A DNA stretch of 64,000 nucleotides from Novosphingobium taihuense (GTDB lineage: Bacteria > Pseudomonadota > Alphaproteobacteria > Sphingomonadales > Sphingomonadaceae), in NCBI RefSeq assembly GCF_007830315.1, contig NZ_VLKJ01000005.1:186001-250000 (forward strand), written 5' to 3'. The translations under genes were made by a program, and so were the position numbers. Below the pieces are notes generated by a model that worked only from the letters and a program-made list of their open reading frames with translations, did not search any database and was not told the origin of the DNA. Within the stretch, counting starts at the first letter, position 1. Each line of letters starts with the position of its first letter. Positions 50,956-59,529 of this stretch are shown here, in pieces.

Positions 50956-52281
50956 TCAACCGGTGCGGCTGTGGAATGCAGCGTGTGTGCTTTTACCCGC
51001 AATGGCATAGAGCAGGCTTGATATCAGCACACAGGGGATCGCGACCAGTGCGATGGACCAGCCCACCATGGCAGGGTTGCCAAACAGCCGTTCGGTGATC
51101 GTAGCGACGAGGAGGGGGCCCAGCGTTGCGCCGAGCAGGGTGTTGAGCACCAGCGTCAACGAGATGGCGCTGCCGCGCATGTTGGCCGGGACCAGCGTCT
51201 GCAAGGTGGCGAACATGACCGTGCCGACGCAGGCGAAGACCGCATTGGACGAGGCTACGAGGACGGCTGCCAGGCGCGGATCGGGGGCCAGCACGGCGAG
51301 TGCCGAAGGGATCGCGCATAACGGGGCGAGGGTGAGGATGGTAAAGCGGGCACCGGTTCTGCCGCGTTGCATGGCGCGATCGAGCAGGTAGCCGCCGAGC
51401 AACGGGCCGGTCGCTGAAAAGGCCATCGCGAAGGGGCCGAGCCATGTGCCGAGGAAGGCCGGGCTGACGCCATAGCCGCGCAGGAGCAGGGTTGGCGTCC
51501 ATGCGCCCGCTCCATAGGCGGCGGTGAAGCAGATCGCGAAAGCCAGGTAGAGCGGCACGGTGAGCCCGCGATTGGCCCATAGCCATTGCAGTTCGGCCTT
51601 GCCCGCCACGCCCTTGGCCGAAGCTGGAATGGATGCGCCCTTGCGTTCGGGTTCGCGGGTGAGGAGCGCCATCGCCGCGGCGACGCCGATGCCGCCTGCA
51701 CCGAACAGGACGAAAGCGACGCGCCACGGGGCCAGCGCCTCGAGCAATGGCAGCCCTGTGAAGGCACCTTGCGCAGCGTGGGTCAGGACTAGGCCGGTGA
51801 GCACAATGGCAAGGCCGTTCGCAAGGCCCTGTCCCATCATGTAGAGGCTGATCGGACGGCCCCGCCGCTCTGGCGGGAACAGGTCCGCGATCAACGAGAT
51901 GGCGCACGGACCGAGCGCGGCTTCGCCAAGGCCGACCATCAGCCGCGCGGCGAAGAGCGAGCCGAACCCCTGGGCAAGGCCGCTGGCGATGGTGGCAAGG
52001 CTCCACAACCCGATGCCGGTGGCGACGAGATGCTTGCGCGAGACGCGGTCTGCCAGCAGGCCCATCGGCATGCCCATGATCGCGTAGAACAGGCCGAATG
52101 CGAGCCCCTGCAGCAGGGCGACCTGTTCATCGCCGATGCCGATGTCCTGCCGCACCGGATCGACGACGATGGCGAGCACGCCACGGTCGATCACCGAGAA
52201 CACGCCCGCAAGGAACAGCAAGGTGACCATCCCCCACGCATGCGCAGGGGATGGCCAACGGGTCTGATCGGGCGCGCTCAC
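50956..52281 (-). CDS. MFS transporter
   Basis: A 441-residue 12-helix inner-membrane transporter of the spinster/aromatic-acid-like MFS. GMPMGLLADRVSRKHLVATG carries the loop 2-3 motif. FSVIDRGVLAIVVDPVRQDIG in helix 1 has the Asp often seen in hexuronate and aromatic acid importers. The start is GTG 52281, overlapping the stop of the kinase gene (GTGA), so translation is coupled; its ribosome site is weak. Probably imports the substrate handled by the neighbouring kinase-like and TIM-barrel proteins. Confidence 0.88.
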   Translation of the reverse strand: MSAPDQTRWPSPAHAWGMVTLLFLAGVFSVIDRGVLAIVVDPVRQDIGIGDEQVALLQGLAFGLFYAIMGMPMGLLADRVSRKHLVATGIGLWSLATIASGLAQGFGSLFAARLMVGLGEAALGPCAISLIADLFPPERRGRPISLYMMGQGLANGLAIVLTGLVLTHAAQGAFTGLPLLEALAPWRVAFVLFGAGGIGVAAAMALLTREPERKGASIPASAKGVAGKAELQWLWANRGLTVPLYLAFAICFTAAYGAGAWTPTLLLRGYGVSPAFLGTWLGPFAMAFSATGPLLGGYLLDRAMQRGRTGARFTILTLAPLCAIPSALAVLAPDPRLAAVLVASSNAVFACVGTVMFATLQTLVPANMRGSAISLTLVLNTLLGATLGPLLVATITERLFGNPAMVGWSIALVAIPCVLISSLLYAIAGKSTHAAFHSRTG

Positions 52282-53294
52282 AGGAGGCCTGCGGTGCGGG
52301 CTCGGGTCTTGATGTAATCGCCCAGCCAATCGAGATTGCGGAAGCGCAGCGTGCCGCGCCCGACGGCGGTGGAGCTGTGCGCCATTCCGGCGACAAGCCG
52401 CAGGGCCTTTGCCATGAGGAACAGCTCGCCCGCCTCGACCTCTTCCGGGGTAAAGGGGCGCACCGACTGGTAGCCGTCCTCGAACGCAGTGCCATTGGCC
52501 GGGTCGAAGCCGTAGAACAGGTTGCCCCAGACGAAGTTCTTCACGTCCTGCATCAGGAAGTCTTCACCGGCTGCATCGAAATCGAGCAGGGTGATCGCGC
52601 CATCGTCTGCCACGTGGACGTTGGAGGGGTGGAAATCACGGTGGCATACGCCGAGCGGGACTTTGCCCGAGGCGGCAAGCTCGTCGAGCCGCTTGTCGAG
52701 GTTGGCGGCAATGATCGGGTAGTCGTGCAGGTCGTCTGGCCGGTCATAGACGAAGTCGACCAGCGCGGGCATGCAGATGTTGTAGTCCTTCGCCGTTTTG
52801 GTGGTGAAGCGGTGGTCAGATCCCGCCCATTCGTAACCGGCAAGGTGCATGCGGGCGAAGGCCGCGCCGATGCGGTGGGCGGTTTCGGTGGAGAGGCGCT
52901 CACCGAATTTTACGCCGGGTGCCCAGTCGTACATGGCAACAGCCCGGACGCCTTCGGGGGTATCGGCCCTGAAGTACAGGGCGCCATCGTGCTGCGGCAC
53001 GGCGACCGAGGCGGGGAAGCTGCGGCTGCGCAGGAAATCGAGAAAGCCCAGCTCATAGGCGACGTCATCGGGATCGCGGTACGTCTTGCGCCAGACGCGC
53101 AGGGCGTACTTCGCGATCTCGTCCTGCACGAGATAGACATCGTTCATCCCGCGATAGAGCAGGAAGCAAGTGACATCGCCGCTGACAGGATAGCGGGCGC
53201 GGACCTGTGCCGCGATCCAGTCCGGGTGGAGGACGGAGTGGGACACCTGCGCGGTCGGCAGGTGGGTTTCAGTCGAGAAAAGAGCGTATTTCAT
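52278..53294 (-). CDS. Aminoglycoside-phosphotransferase-fold kinase
   Basis: A 338-residue small-molecule kinase. The catalytic Brenner motif is GVCHRDFHPSNVHV near residue 205, and LLDFDAAGEDF holds the Mg-binding Asp. The N-terminal lobe has YALRVWRKTYRDP with the ATP-binding Lys/Arg. APH-fold enzymes phosphorylate hydroxyls of homoserine, choline, fructosamines or sugars; antibiotic resistance is not implied. It overlaps the hydrolase upstream by 26 bases and the MFS gene by four. With MFS and sugar-isomerase genes it suggests uptake and phosphorylation of a polyol or sugar-like molecule. Confidence 0.9.
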   Translation of the reverse strand: MKYALFSTETHLPTAQVSHSVLHPDWIAAQVRARYPVSGDVTCFLLYRGMNDVYLVQDEIAKYALRVWRKTYRDPDDVAYELGFLDFLRSRSFPASVAVPQHDGALYFRADTPEGVRAVAMYDWAPGVKFGERLSTETAHRIGAAFARMHLAGYEWAGSDHRFTTKTAKDYNICMPALVDFVYDRPDDLHDYPIIAANLDKRLDELAASGKVPLGVCHRDFHPSNVHVADDGAITLLDFDAAGEDFLMQDVKNFVWGNLFYGFDPANGTAFEDGYQSVRPFTPEEVEAGELFLMAKALRLVAGMAHSSTAVGRGTLRFRNLDWLGDYIKTRARTAGLL

Positions 53295-54117
53295 GGGCCA
53301 GTATCTCCGGCGCGATATCGAATATGTCGCGGTCGAGATCGGGCAATTCCCGCACGACCGCATCGGACAGGAGCTGCGCGGCCTCGAGCGAGACGGCGCG
53401 CAGATCCTCGGCGGGTTGCAGGACCAGGACCGGGCAGGGGACGAGAGACAGGCGGGCAAAATCCCACCCCCACACGCCCTTGTATGCCCATGAGAAGCGA
53501 TCGAGTACGCCGGCCTTGTCGGCAAAGTTCAGCACGGCCTTGGCCAGCGGCACCTGTTTGTCACGCGAGGTGACGACATAGGTCCACAGGCGCTGGAGCA
53601 GGTCAATGATGACCTTTCCTTCCTCATCCGGGGCGGGGAATTCCTCGGCCTGGGCCAGCTTTGCCGCGCGGGTTGGCGCATCGTACATCGGGATGCCGGT
53701 CATCACCGTCTTGCGCACCGTCTCTGGGCGCAGGATGGCGAGTTCCGCTGCAAGCAGGGCGCCGGTGTGGAAGCCGTAGAGATCGACGGTTTCCAGCCCG
53801 AGCGCATCCAGAGCATCGCTGAACGCCGCCGCATAACCTGCCATGCCCGCCGGTGCAGGGGGCGCATCCGACATGCCGTATCCCGGCGTATCGAAGGCAT
53901 AGACCCTGTGGGTGGTGGCGAGGTGGGCGATCAGCTGTTCGTACTCGAAGCTTGAGGACGGGTTCTGGTGCAGCAGGACGATGGCAGGCTTGCCCGAGAG
54001 GATCGTCTCATCATCAGGTCCTGCGGTGCGGAAATGCATGTGGCCGAACCGGCAGGCAGTATAGCCGCGCCTGATGAAGCGCGGGTTCGGCGGTTTCGAG
54101 GCGGGACCTTGCATCAT
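53269..54117 (-). CDS. Alpha/beta-hydrolase-fold protein with altered catalytic residues
   Basis: A 282-residue alpha/beta-hydrolase. The fold is clear: IVLLHQNPSSSFEYEQLIAHL, YAFDTPGYGMSDAP, then the elbow LYGFHTGALLAAEL. The expected nucleophile Ser in G-x-S-x-G is His here (G-F-H-T-G). Near the C-terminus the segment that normally holds the catalytic His reads LPDLDRDIFDIAPE and has none. The Asp in LQPAEDLRAV remains. It may have a non-hydrolytic role or a different mechanism. It is the first gene of the minus-strand operon, with a 19-bp dyad-like site 51 bases upstream. Confidence 0.85.
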   Translation of the reverse strand: MMQGPASKPPNPRFIRRGYTACRFGHMHFRTAGPDDETILSGKPAIVLLHQNPSSSFEYEQLIAHLATTHRVYAFDTPGYGMSDAPPAPAGMAGYAAAFSDALDALGLETVDLYGFHTGALLAAELAILRPETVRKTVMTGIPMYDAPTRAAKLAQAEEFPAPDEEGKVIIDLLQRLWTYVVTSRDKQVPLAKAVLNFADKAGVLDRFSWAYKGVWGWDFARLSLVPCPVLVLQPAEDLRAVSLEAAQLLSDAVVRELPDLDRDIFDIAPEILAHEIRSFLD

Positions 54118-54167
54118 CGCTGATGAGGATGCCTGCCTTGTGCGTGGCAGCGCAGCCCATCCGCGTT

Positions 54168-54186
54168 TTGTCCGCAGGGCGGAGAG
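54168..54186. promoter_or_regulatory. 19-bp dyad-like site TTGTCCG-N5-CGGAGAG
   Basis: One mismatch per arm from the consensus. It lies 51 bases upstream of the alpha/beta-hydrolase start (54117, minus strand), the same distance as the site at 44414 from its FAD oxidase. Confidence 0.45.
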
Positions 54187-54193
54187 CGCACAG

Positions 54194-54225
54194 CAAAAGG
54201 GGCGGCGCAGATGATGCGCCGCCCC
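54194..54225 (-). terminator. Intrinsic terminator of the TonB receptor at 54257
   Basis: GGGGCGGCGCA (54199-54209) pairs perfectly with TGCGCCGCCCC (54215-54225), loop GATGA. On the minus strand TTTT follows (54195-54198). It ends the receptor transcript before the hydrolase promoter. Confidence 0.85.
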
Positions 54226-54256
54226 TGATGAAAGCCGGGCCGGATGGCCGGGATGA

Positions 54257-56821
54257 TCAGAACTTGTAGTGTCCGCGAATGCCGAAGGTGCGAAGTTCAG
54301 GCAGACCTACGTTGAGATAGCCGAACGCTGCGCTCGACAGGGCAAACGAGGGTTCGAGGAAGTTGTTCTGCGCGACCGAGGTATAGTTCTTGTCGTTGAA
54401 CAGGTTGGTGACGAAGCCTTCCAGCCCGAAATCCCCCTTGGTGAAGCCGATGCGGGCATTCACCTGCGTGCGGCCCTTGATCCAGGTGAGGTTCGCCGGA
54501 TCGACGAACTGGCGTGACTTGTAGGAGAAGTCGGCGCGCATGAACCACGTGCTGTCATCGCCAAGATTGCCGGTGTACTGCGCGCCGAGGTTTGCCGAGT
54601 ACTTCGAGGTCAGCGGCAACTGGTTGCCCTTGAAGCCATCGCCGGTCACGCCGGTGAGGCGCGTGATCGCGGGGTCGGCGAAGGAGCGGATCGCACTGTC
54701 GTTGATCGCGCCCGAGGCGTTGATGGTGAGGCCGTCGACCGGTTCGGCATTGATGTCGAGCTCGAAGCCGCGCACCTGCGTCTTGCCGGTGTTGGCCACG
54801 CCGCTGACGATCGAGGGCACGGCGTTGGGAACGGTGGTATCGAGGAAGATGACCGAACGGTTGTTGTGCTGGTCCGTCCAGTCCGCGACATAGGCGGCTG
54901 CAGTCACATAGAGCCGGCCGTCGAGGAACTTGCCCTTCAGACCCACTTCGTAGTTGGTAAGCTTTTCAGGCTTCACGATTACGCCAAGACCGATGCCCTG
55001 TGCCGCAGCGAATTCACCCGGCGAGCCCGACAGGAACTGCGTGTTGAATGAGCTGAGCGAGACGTTTGCGGCCTTCGACCACGAGGCATAGACCATCACG
55101 TCGGGCGTCACGTCATAGTTGACGATGACGCGCGGCATGAAATTGTCGAACGTCTTGGCGAAGAAGGTAGAGAGCGGGGCAAACGTGCCCGAGGGCAGGC
55201 CATAGGTGCTGGCTGCAGCCGCACCGATGGTCAGCGGGCGACCGCCGACGGCAGCATAGACCTTGTCACGCTGCCATCGACCTTCTGCACTGATGTTCAG
55301 CGCCTCGGTCACGTCATAGCTGACGCTGCCAAAGATGCCCCAGGTTTCTGCGCGGGCGGGCGGTGTGAGCGTGCCTGCCGAGCGCGTGCCGTTGAACTGC
55401 TCTTCGTTGAAGACGCTCAGCAGGGCGCCGTTCGATTTCGTATCGAGGTAGCTGCCACCGAGCATCGCCTTCAACGCACCGCCCTTGTCGTAGGACACGC
55501 GCATTTCCTGCGAGAAGTCCTTGTTGCGGCGCTCCACAAGGAACGGGAAGGTCCAGTAGGTGCGCAGGCCGTTGGTCGGGGTAGCAACCGGGTTACGCAG
55601 TGCCGAACTGTCGTAGTTGTCGAGATCGGCGAGCTGCGAATAGACCTCGTTGTTGTAGCCCGTGAGGGAAGACAGGGTCAGGCCGGTGTCGCCCAGCTCG
55701 TAGTCGACGTTGAGGTGGAGGTGGTAATACTGGCGGACGAGGCCGTAACCGCGAGCGCCCTTCTTCGGATCGATGATGCGCAGATCGGTGCGATCAAGAA
55801 TGCGCGCGAGCAGCGCATCCTCAAGCGTGTTCTGTGCCGGGCTGAAGCCAGCGGGCAAGGCCGGAGCCGCGCCGCAGATGAACGGATTGGCGCCGTTGAG
55901 CGTGCAGTTGGCAAGGCCTGGCACGATCACCGTGCCGTTGGTGTTGCCACTGCGGAACGGTATGTTGACGCTGCCGTTGTTGGCGCGGATTTCGTAGGCC
56001 GAGAGCATGCCCTGTGCCGAGGGGCCATCATCATCCTCGGAATACATGCCCATCGCCTTGATCGTCAGCTGCGAAGACGGTGTCAACTCGAGCTGCAAGG
56101 TTCCGGTGTGGGTCTGCTGGTCGCCCAGGGTCTGGTTCCGATTGGCAGCGTTGCGATAGGAGCCATCCTTCGAGAAGGCACGGCCGGTGATGCGGAAGCT
56201 CAACAGATCGCGCACAATCGGGCCTTCGAGTGCGGCAGACACGTCGAAGTTGCTGCGAGTGCCGCCCATGGCCGAGATCGAACCGCCAAAATCCTTACCC
56301 GGCGACTTGGTGACAACGTTGATGGCGCCGGCAAATGCATTTCGGCCGAAATAGGCGTTCTGCGGCCCCTTCAGCAGTTCGATGCGGGCAGGATCGATCA
56401 CCGCATTGAGCGCGGTGGACGATGCGACGGGCACACCATCGATGAAGCTGGCGGTAAGCGTCGAGGTGGTTGTCGACGGGGTCATGCCGCGTAGCGAGAT
56501 CTGCTGGAACGAGCGGTCATTGCGGCCCGAGTTTACGTTCGAGACGTTGATGCCGGGCGTGTTGAGAACGACGTCGTTGACCGAGGTGATACCGCGCTTC
56601 TCGATGTCCTGACTGCTCAGGGCGGAGATGGCGATCGGCGTTTCCAGCAGGCTTTCCTCACGCTTGCGCGCGGTGACCGTGATCACGCTGAGGCCACCAT
56701 CCTCTTCGGCGGCCTGCGGCTCGGATTCTGCGGCGAAGGTGACCTGCGGCAAGGCGATCGCCGTGCTGGCAAGTGCAATGGACATTACGGTCAGCGAAGG
56801 CGACTTCAAGTAACGCTTCAT
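54257..56821 (-). CDS. TonB-dependent outer-membrane receptor
   Basis: An 854-residue receptor. Signal peptide: MKRYLKSPSLTVMSIALAST and on to about residue 30 (TFA). The plug starts SVITVTARKREESLLETPIA and includes IELLKGPQNAYFGRNAFAGAI. The C-terminus LPELRTFGIRGHYKF is very close to LPELRTAGIQIRTKF in the receptor at 62025; NLFNDKNYTSVAQNNFLEP also aligns. The two are recent relatives and may import related ligands. It is transcribed alone, divergent from the GPH symporter gene. Confidence 0.95.
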   Translation of the reverse strand: MKRYLKSPSLTVMSIALASTAIALPQVTFAAESEPQAAEEDGGLSVITVTARKREESLLETPIAISALSSQDIEKRGITSVNDVVLNTPGINVSNVNSGRNDRSFQQISLRGMTPSTTTSTLTASFIDGVPVASSTALNAVIDPARIELLKGPQNAYFGRNAFAGAINVVTKSPGKDFGGSISAMGGTRSNFDVSAALEGPIVRDLLSFRITGRAFSKDGSYRNAANRNQTLGDQQTHTGTLQLELTPSSQLTIKAMGMYSEDDDGPSAQGMLSAYEIRANNGSVNIPFRSGNTNGTVIVPGLANCTLNGANPFICGAAPALPAGFSPAQNTLEDALLARILDRTDLRIIDPKKGARGYGLVRQYYHLHLNVDYELGDTGLTLSSLTGYNNEVYSQLADLDNYDSSALRNPVATPTNGLRTYWTFPFLVERRNKDFSQEMRVSYDKGGALKAMLGGSYLDTKSNGALLSVFNEEQFNGTRSAGTLTPPARAETWGIFGSVSYDVTEALNISAEGRWQRDKVYAAVGGRPLTIGAAAASTYGLPSGTFAPLSTFFAKTFDNFMPRVIVNYDVTPDVMVYASWSKAANVSLSSFNTQFLSGSPGEFAAAQGIGLGVIVKPEKLTNYEVGLKGKFLDGRLYVTAAAYVADWTDQHNNRSVIFLDTTVPNAVPSIVSGVANTGKTQVRGFELDINAEPVDGLTINASGAINDSAIRSFADPAITRLTGVTGDGFKGNQLPLTSKYSANLGAQYTGNLGDDSTWFMRADFSYKSRQFVDPANLTWIKGRTQVNARIGFTKGDFGLEGFVTNLFNDKNYTSVAQNNFLEPSFALSSAAFGYLNVGLPELRTFGIRGHYKF

Positions 56822-57140
56822 ATTTCCCCCTGTCCGGCAAAGATATGATTCATTGCCGCGTGAATTCGTACCGGAAAGTCCCGGTTTTTCCCTGTAGTGA
56901 AGCAGTATAGATGCCGAACGACTATATTGAGCCGCGACGATGGCAGGCTGCTTTCGGATACGCAGGCTTCATCCTATCAAGCCCATTCACAACGCCGAGC
57001 GTAGCGAATATCCGCCAATCGGAGACTCCGCCTTACGATTGCCGGTGGCGGGAAAGGCACGGCAGGCTCCGTCTGACCAAGGGCATTGTCACGCGGAAGC
57101 CCCTTCCGATGCAGGCCTTGCGGATGGGGAGTTCGGCATA
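56822..57140. other. Divergent intergenic region, TonB receptor / GPH symporter
   Basis: 319 bases without a supported gene. It contains a dyad-like site at 57008-57026. Short open frames here lack ribosome sites and homology. Promoters for both flanking genes must lie here; I cannot place them exactly. Confidence 0.5.
57008..57026. promoter_or_regulatory. Weak 19-bp dyad-like site ATATCCG-N5-CGGAGAC
   Basis: The left arm has one mismatch from CTATCCG and the right arm two. The position, 115 bases before the GPH symporter start in a divergent gap, fits the pattern of the better sites. It is the least certain of the eight. Confidence 0.35.
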
Positions 57141-58511
57141 ATGCTGCTTGCGAATCAATCGGATGGTGCGTCAGGACTTGGCCGGGCGACGAAGGCCGGG
57201 TTTGCCTTGGGGCAAGTGGCGGGACAGCTGTTTCGCGATGCGCCGTCGCTGTTGCTTCTTTTTTACCTGACGAATGTGATGGGCATCGCGCCCGCCATCG
57301 CCGGGGCGGCGATTTTCGTGCCGAAGGTGGTGTTCGGCGTAATCTTCGACTTGTGGATCGGAGTCGCATCCGACCGCATGGCCGCGCGCTTTCCCCGGCG
57401 CCAGTGGCTGCTGGTTGGCGGCATTGCCGCGCCATTTGCCATGCTCGGGCCCTTTGCCGTGCCCGAGGCGGCAATGATGGTGCAGGTAGCGTGGGTCTTT
57501 GTCACGTTCAGCGCGTACATGGCAGTCTATTCGACGTTTTCGGTGCCGTATCTTGCGCAGTTTGCCGAAATGTCGTCCGACCCGGTGGAACGTACCGAAC
57601 TGATGGGGTGGAAGCACGGGTTCACCGGTCTGGGTGTGCTTCTCTCGTCCTCGTTCGCACCGATGCTGGTCAACCGGCTGGGCATGGACCGGCAGGGGCA
57701 TCTGATCACGATGGTCGTCCTCGGACTGATCGCGATGACCTGCCTGCTGGTTGCGTGGCGCTTTGCGGCGCGGATCCGCGAGCCCGGAGGCGCGGCAAAG
57801 GCCTTTGCCATACGTGACCTGCCGCGTGCCTTTGCCGACAGGCGCTTTGCCGTGCTGTGCCTTTCAGCGGTGGTGATGACGGTGGGGGCCGGGATCTCCT
57901 ATGCCGGGTTTCCCTTCTTCGTGAAGTACGCGATGGCACGGCCCGAGCCCTTGCACGACATCGGCGTGATGTCGGCAATCATGGCGGTGGCGGTCATGGC
58001 GGGATCGCCGCTGTGGGTGATGGTGGCCAAACGCATAGGCAAGAAGCAGACATACGTGATCGCGGCGAGCGGGCACGGTCTGGTTACGCTGCTGTGGGGG
58101 CAGATGGCGCACGTGCCGATGCCAGTTGCGTGGGCGTTGGCAGCTATCATGGCTGCGTGCAACGCGGGATGGGGGACCATTGTGCTATCGCTGCTTTCGG
58201 ACTGCATTGCACATGCACGCGACGAACACGGCGAGAATCGGGCGGGCACCTATTCCGCGATCTGGTCGGTGATCGAGAAAGCCGGGATCGCACTGGGCGG
58301 GACGCTGGTGGTTGGCGCTATCCTCTCGGCATGGGGATTCGATGCGGCTGCGGCGCGGGCCGGGGTGGCACAATCTGCCGAAGCGATTGCGGGGACGGTC
58401 ATGGCCTATTCGGTGGTGCCGGGCGTGACCAAGCTGATCGCTGCGCTGATCATCTGGCGCTTCGTGCATGAAAAGCCGCAAACAGAAGAAGGAACATTGG
58501 CCCATGCGTGA
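57141..58511 (+). CDS. GPH-family (MFS_2) sugar/cation symporter
   Basis: A 456-residue 12-helix transporter of the glycoside-pentoside-hexuronide:cation type (MelB, XylP). FDLWIGVASDRMAARFPRRQW near residue 65 is the family loop with paired Asp residues; ERTELMGWKHGFTGLGVLL near 150 follows. GGGGAG lies nine bases before ATG 57141; the open frame upstream is not coding. It would import a glycoside or sugar acid. It overlaps the next gene by eight bases and starts a three-gene operon. Confidence 0.88.
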   Translation: MLLANQSDGASGLGRATKAGFALGQVAGQLFRDAPSLLLLFYLTNVMGIAPAIAGAAIFVPKVVFGVIFDLWIGVASDRMAARFPRRQWLLVGGIAAPFAMLGPFAVPEAAMMVQVAWVFVTFSAYMAVYSTFSVPYLAQFAEMSSDPVERTELMGWKHGFTGLGVLLSSSFAPMLVNRLGMDRQGHLITMVVLGLIAMTCLLVAWRFAARIREPGGAAKAFAIRDLPRAFADRRFAVLCLSAVVMTVGAGISYAGFPFFVKYAMARPEPLHDIGVMSAIMAVAVMAGSPLWVMVAKRIGKKQTYVIAASGHGLVTLLWGQMAHVPMPVAWALAAIMAACNAGWGTIVLSLLSDCIAHARDEHGENRAGTYSAIWSVIEKAGIALGGTLVVGAILSAWGFDAAAARAGVAQSAEAIAGTVMAYSVVPGVTKLIAALIIWRFVHEKPQTEEGTLAHA

Positions 58512-59529
58512 GCCGGTGGGGCTGCTGCTGGTCGGCTGCGGACGGATTTCGGGCGCGCATGTTGCGGCGCTGGCCGGACAGGAGAAGCAGATCAGGCTTG
58601 TCGGCGTGGTTGATTCCGACGCCGAAACGGCGGGGCGGATGGCGGCATTTCATGGCGTGGCCGGCTTTGTCGATCTGGCCGAGGGGCTTGCGGCTCCGGG
58701 GGTCGACGCGGTGTTGATCGCCAGTCCCAATTCGCTTCATGCCGCGCAGGCGGCGATGGCGCTGGCGGCAGGAAAGCACGTGCTGGTGGAAAAGCCGCTG
58801 GCCGAGACGGGAGCACAAGCGCGCGAACTGGCCGCGACGGCAGAGCGGCGGGGGCTGGTGCTGGCGGCGGGGCATACCTACCGGCACAATGCTGCGGTCT
58901 CCAAGCTAGTCGACATGATGCCACAGTGGGGGCGCCTGCGCGCGGTGGAGGTTTCGTCCTGCGTGTTCTGGGATGGGCCCCAGGCGCCATGGTGGGCGAC
59001 GCGCCAGCCGGAGGAAGGGCTGATCATCTCGCTGTTTGCGCCGCATTCGCTGGACTTCGTGCAGCTGGTCATGGGTGCCGACGATCCGTTGCGGGTGCAG
59101 GTTGAGGCGGCGCGGTGGCAGCCCGGCTGGCAGGGCGAGGACGAGGCGATGATCCTCCTCGGCTATCCGGGGCGCCGGATGGCAAGCGTGCACATTTCCT
59201 ACAACCAAGCCAGCGTGTTCGATCGCAAGGTTCTGCATTTTGCAGGAGGGGTGGCCGAGATCGAGGATGGCGAGGTGCTGAAGTGGAACGGGGAGGTTCT
59301 GGTTGCGCCGCCGGAGGGTGTTCTGGCAAATCCGCGAGCGATGGGCGGGCGCAAGCTAGGCCACTTTTTTGCGCAACAATTGCTTGGATTTGCAGCTGCC
59401 GTGCGTGGCGAGGAGCATCGCTTGCCGACAGGACATGATGCGGCGCGATTGATCGATCTGATCGACCGGGTGAAGGCGGCGGCGCGCCGCACGTGCGCAG
59501 ACGCCATCGATCCGGATTTCGCCGCATGA
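58504..59529 (+). CDS. Gfo/Idh/MocA-family oxidoreductase
   Basis: A 341-residue NAD(P)-dependent dehydrogenase. The Rossmann loop is LLLVGCGRISGAHVAAL at the N-terminus, EKPLAETGAQA near residue 98 holds the conserved EKP, and AGHTYRHNAAVSKL follows. Relatives oxidise sugars or sugar acids, often at C3, or inositols. AAGGAAC precedes ATG 58504. Paired with a GPH symporter it points to oxidation of an imported sugar-type molecule. It overlaps the SUMF1 gene by four bases. Confidence 0.92.
   Translation: MREPVGLLLVGCGRISGAHVAALAGQEKQIRLVGVVDSDAETAGRMAAFHGVAGFVDLAEGLAAPGVDAVLIASPNSLHAAQAAMALAAGKHVLVEKPLAETGAQARELAATAERRGLVLAAGHTYRHNAAVSKLVDMMPQWGRLRAVEVSSCVFWDGPQAPWWATRQPEEGLIISLFAPHSLDFVQLVMGADDPLRVQVEAARWQPGWQGEDEAMILLGYPGRRMASVHISYNQASVFDRKVLHFAGGVAEIEDGEVLKWNGEVLVAPPEGVLANPRAMGGRKLGHFFAQQLLGFAAAVRGEEHRLPTGHDAARLIDLIDRVKAAARRTCADAIDPDFAA

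Noticed and set aside
52278-53294. Aminoglycoside resistance gene
   Set aside because: The APH fold is shared by many metabolic kinases, and the operon context is catabolic.
53295-53525. N-terminal extension of the kinase frame
   Set aside because: Overlaps the hydrolase coding sequence on the same strand in another frame; APH homology starts at 53294.
52251-53573. 440-residue plus-strand open frame
   Set aside because: Antisense to the APH-type kinase, whose Brenner motif is intact.
53269-54117. Reading the hydrolase as a decayed pseudogene
   Set aside because: The frame is intact, is first in an operon and keeps all other fold motifs; changed active-site residues alone do not show decay.
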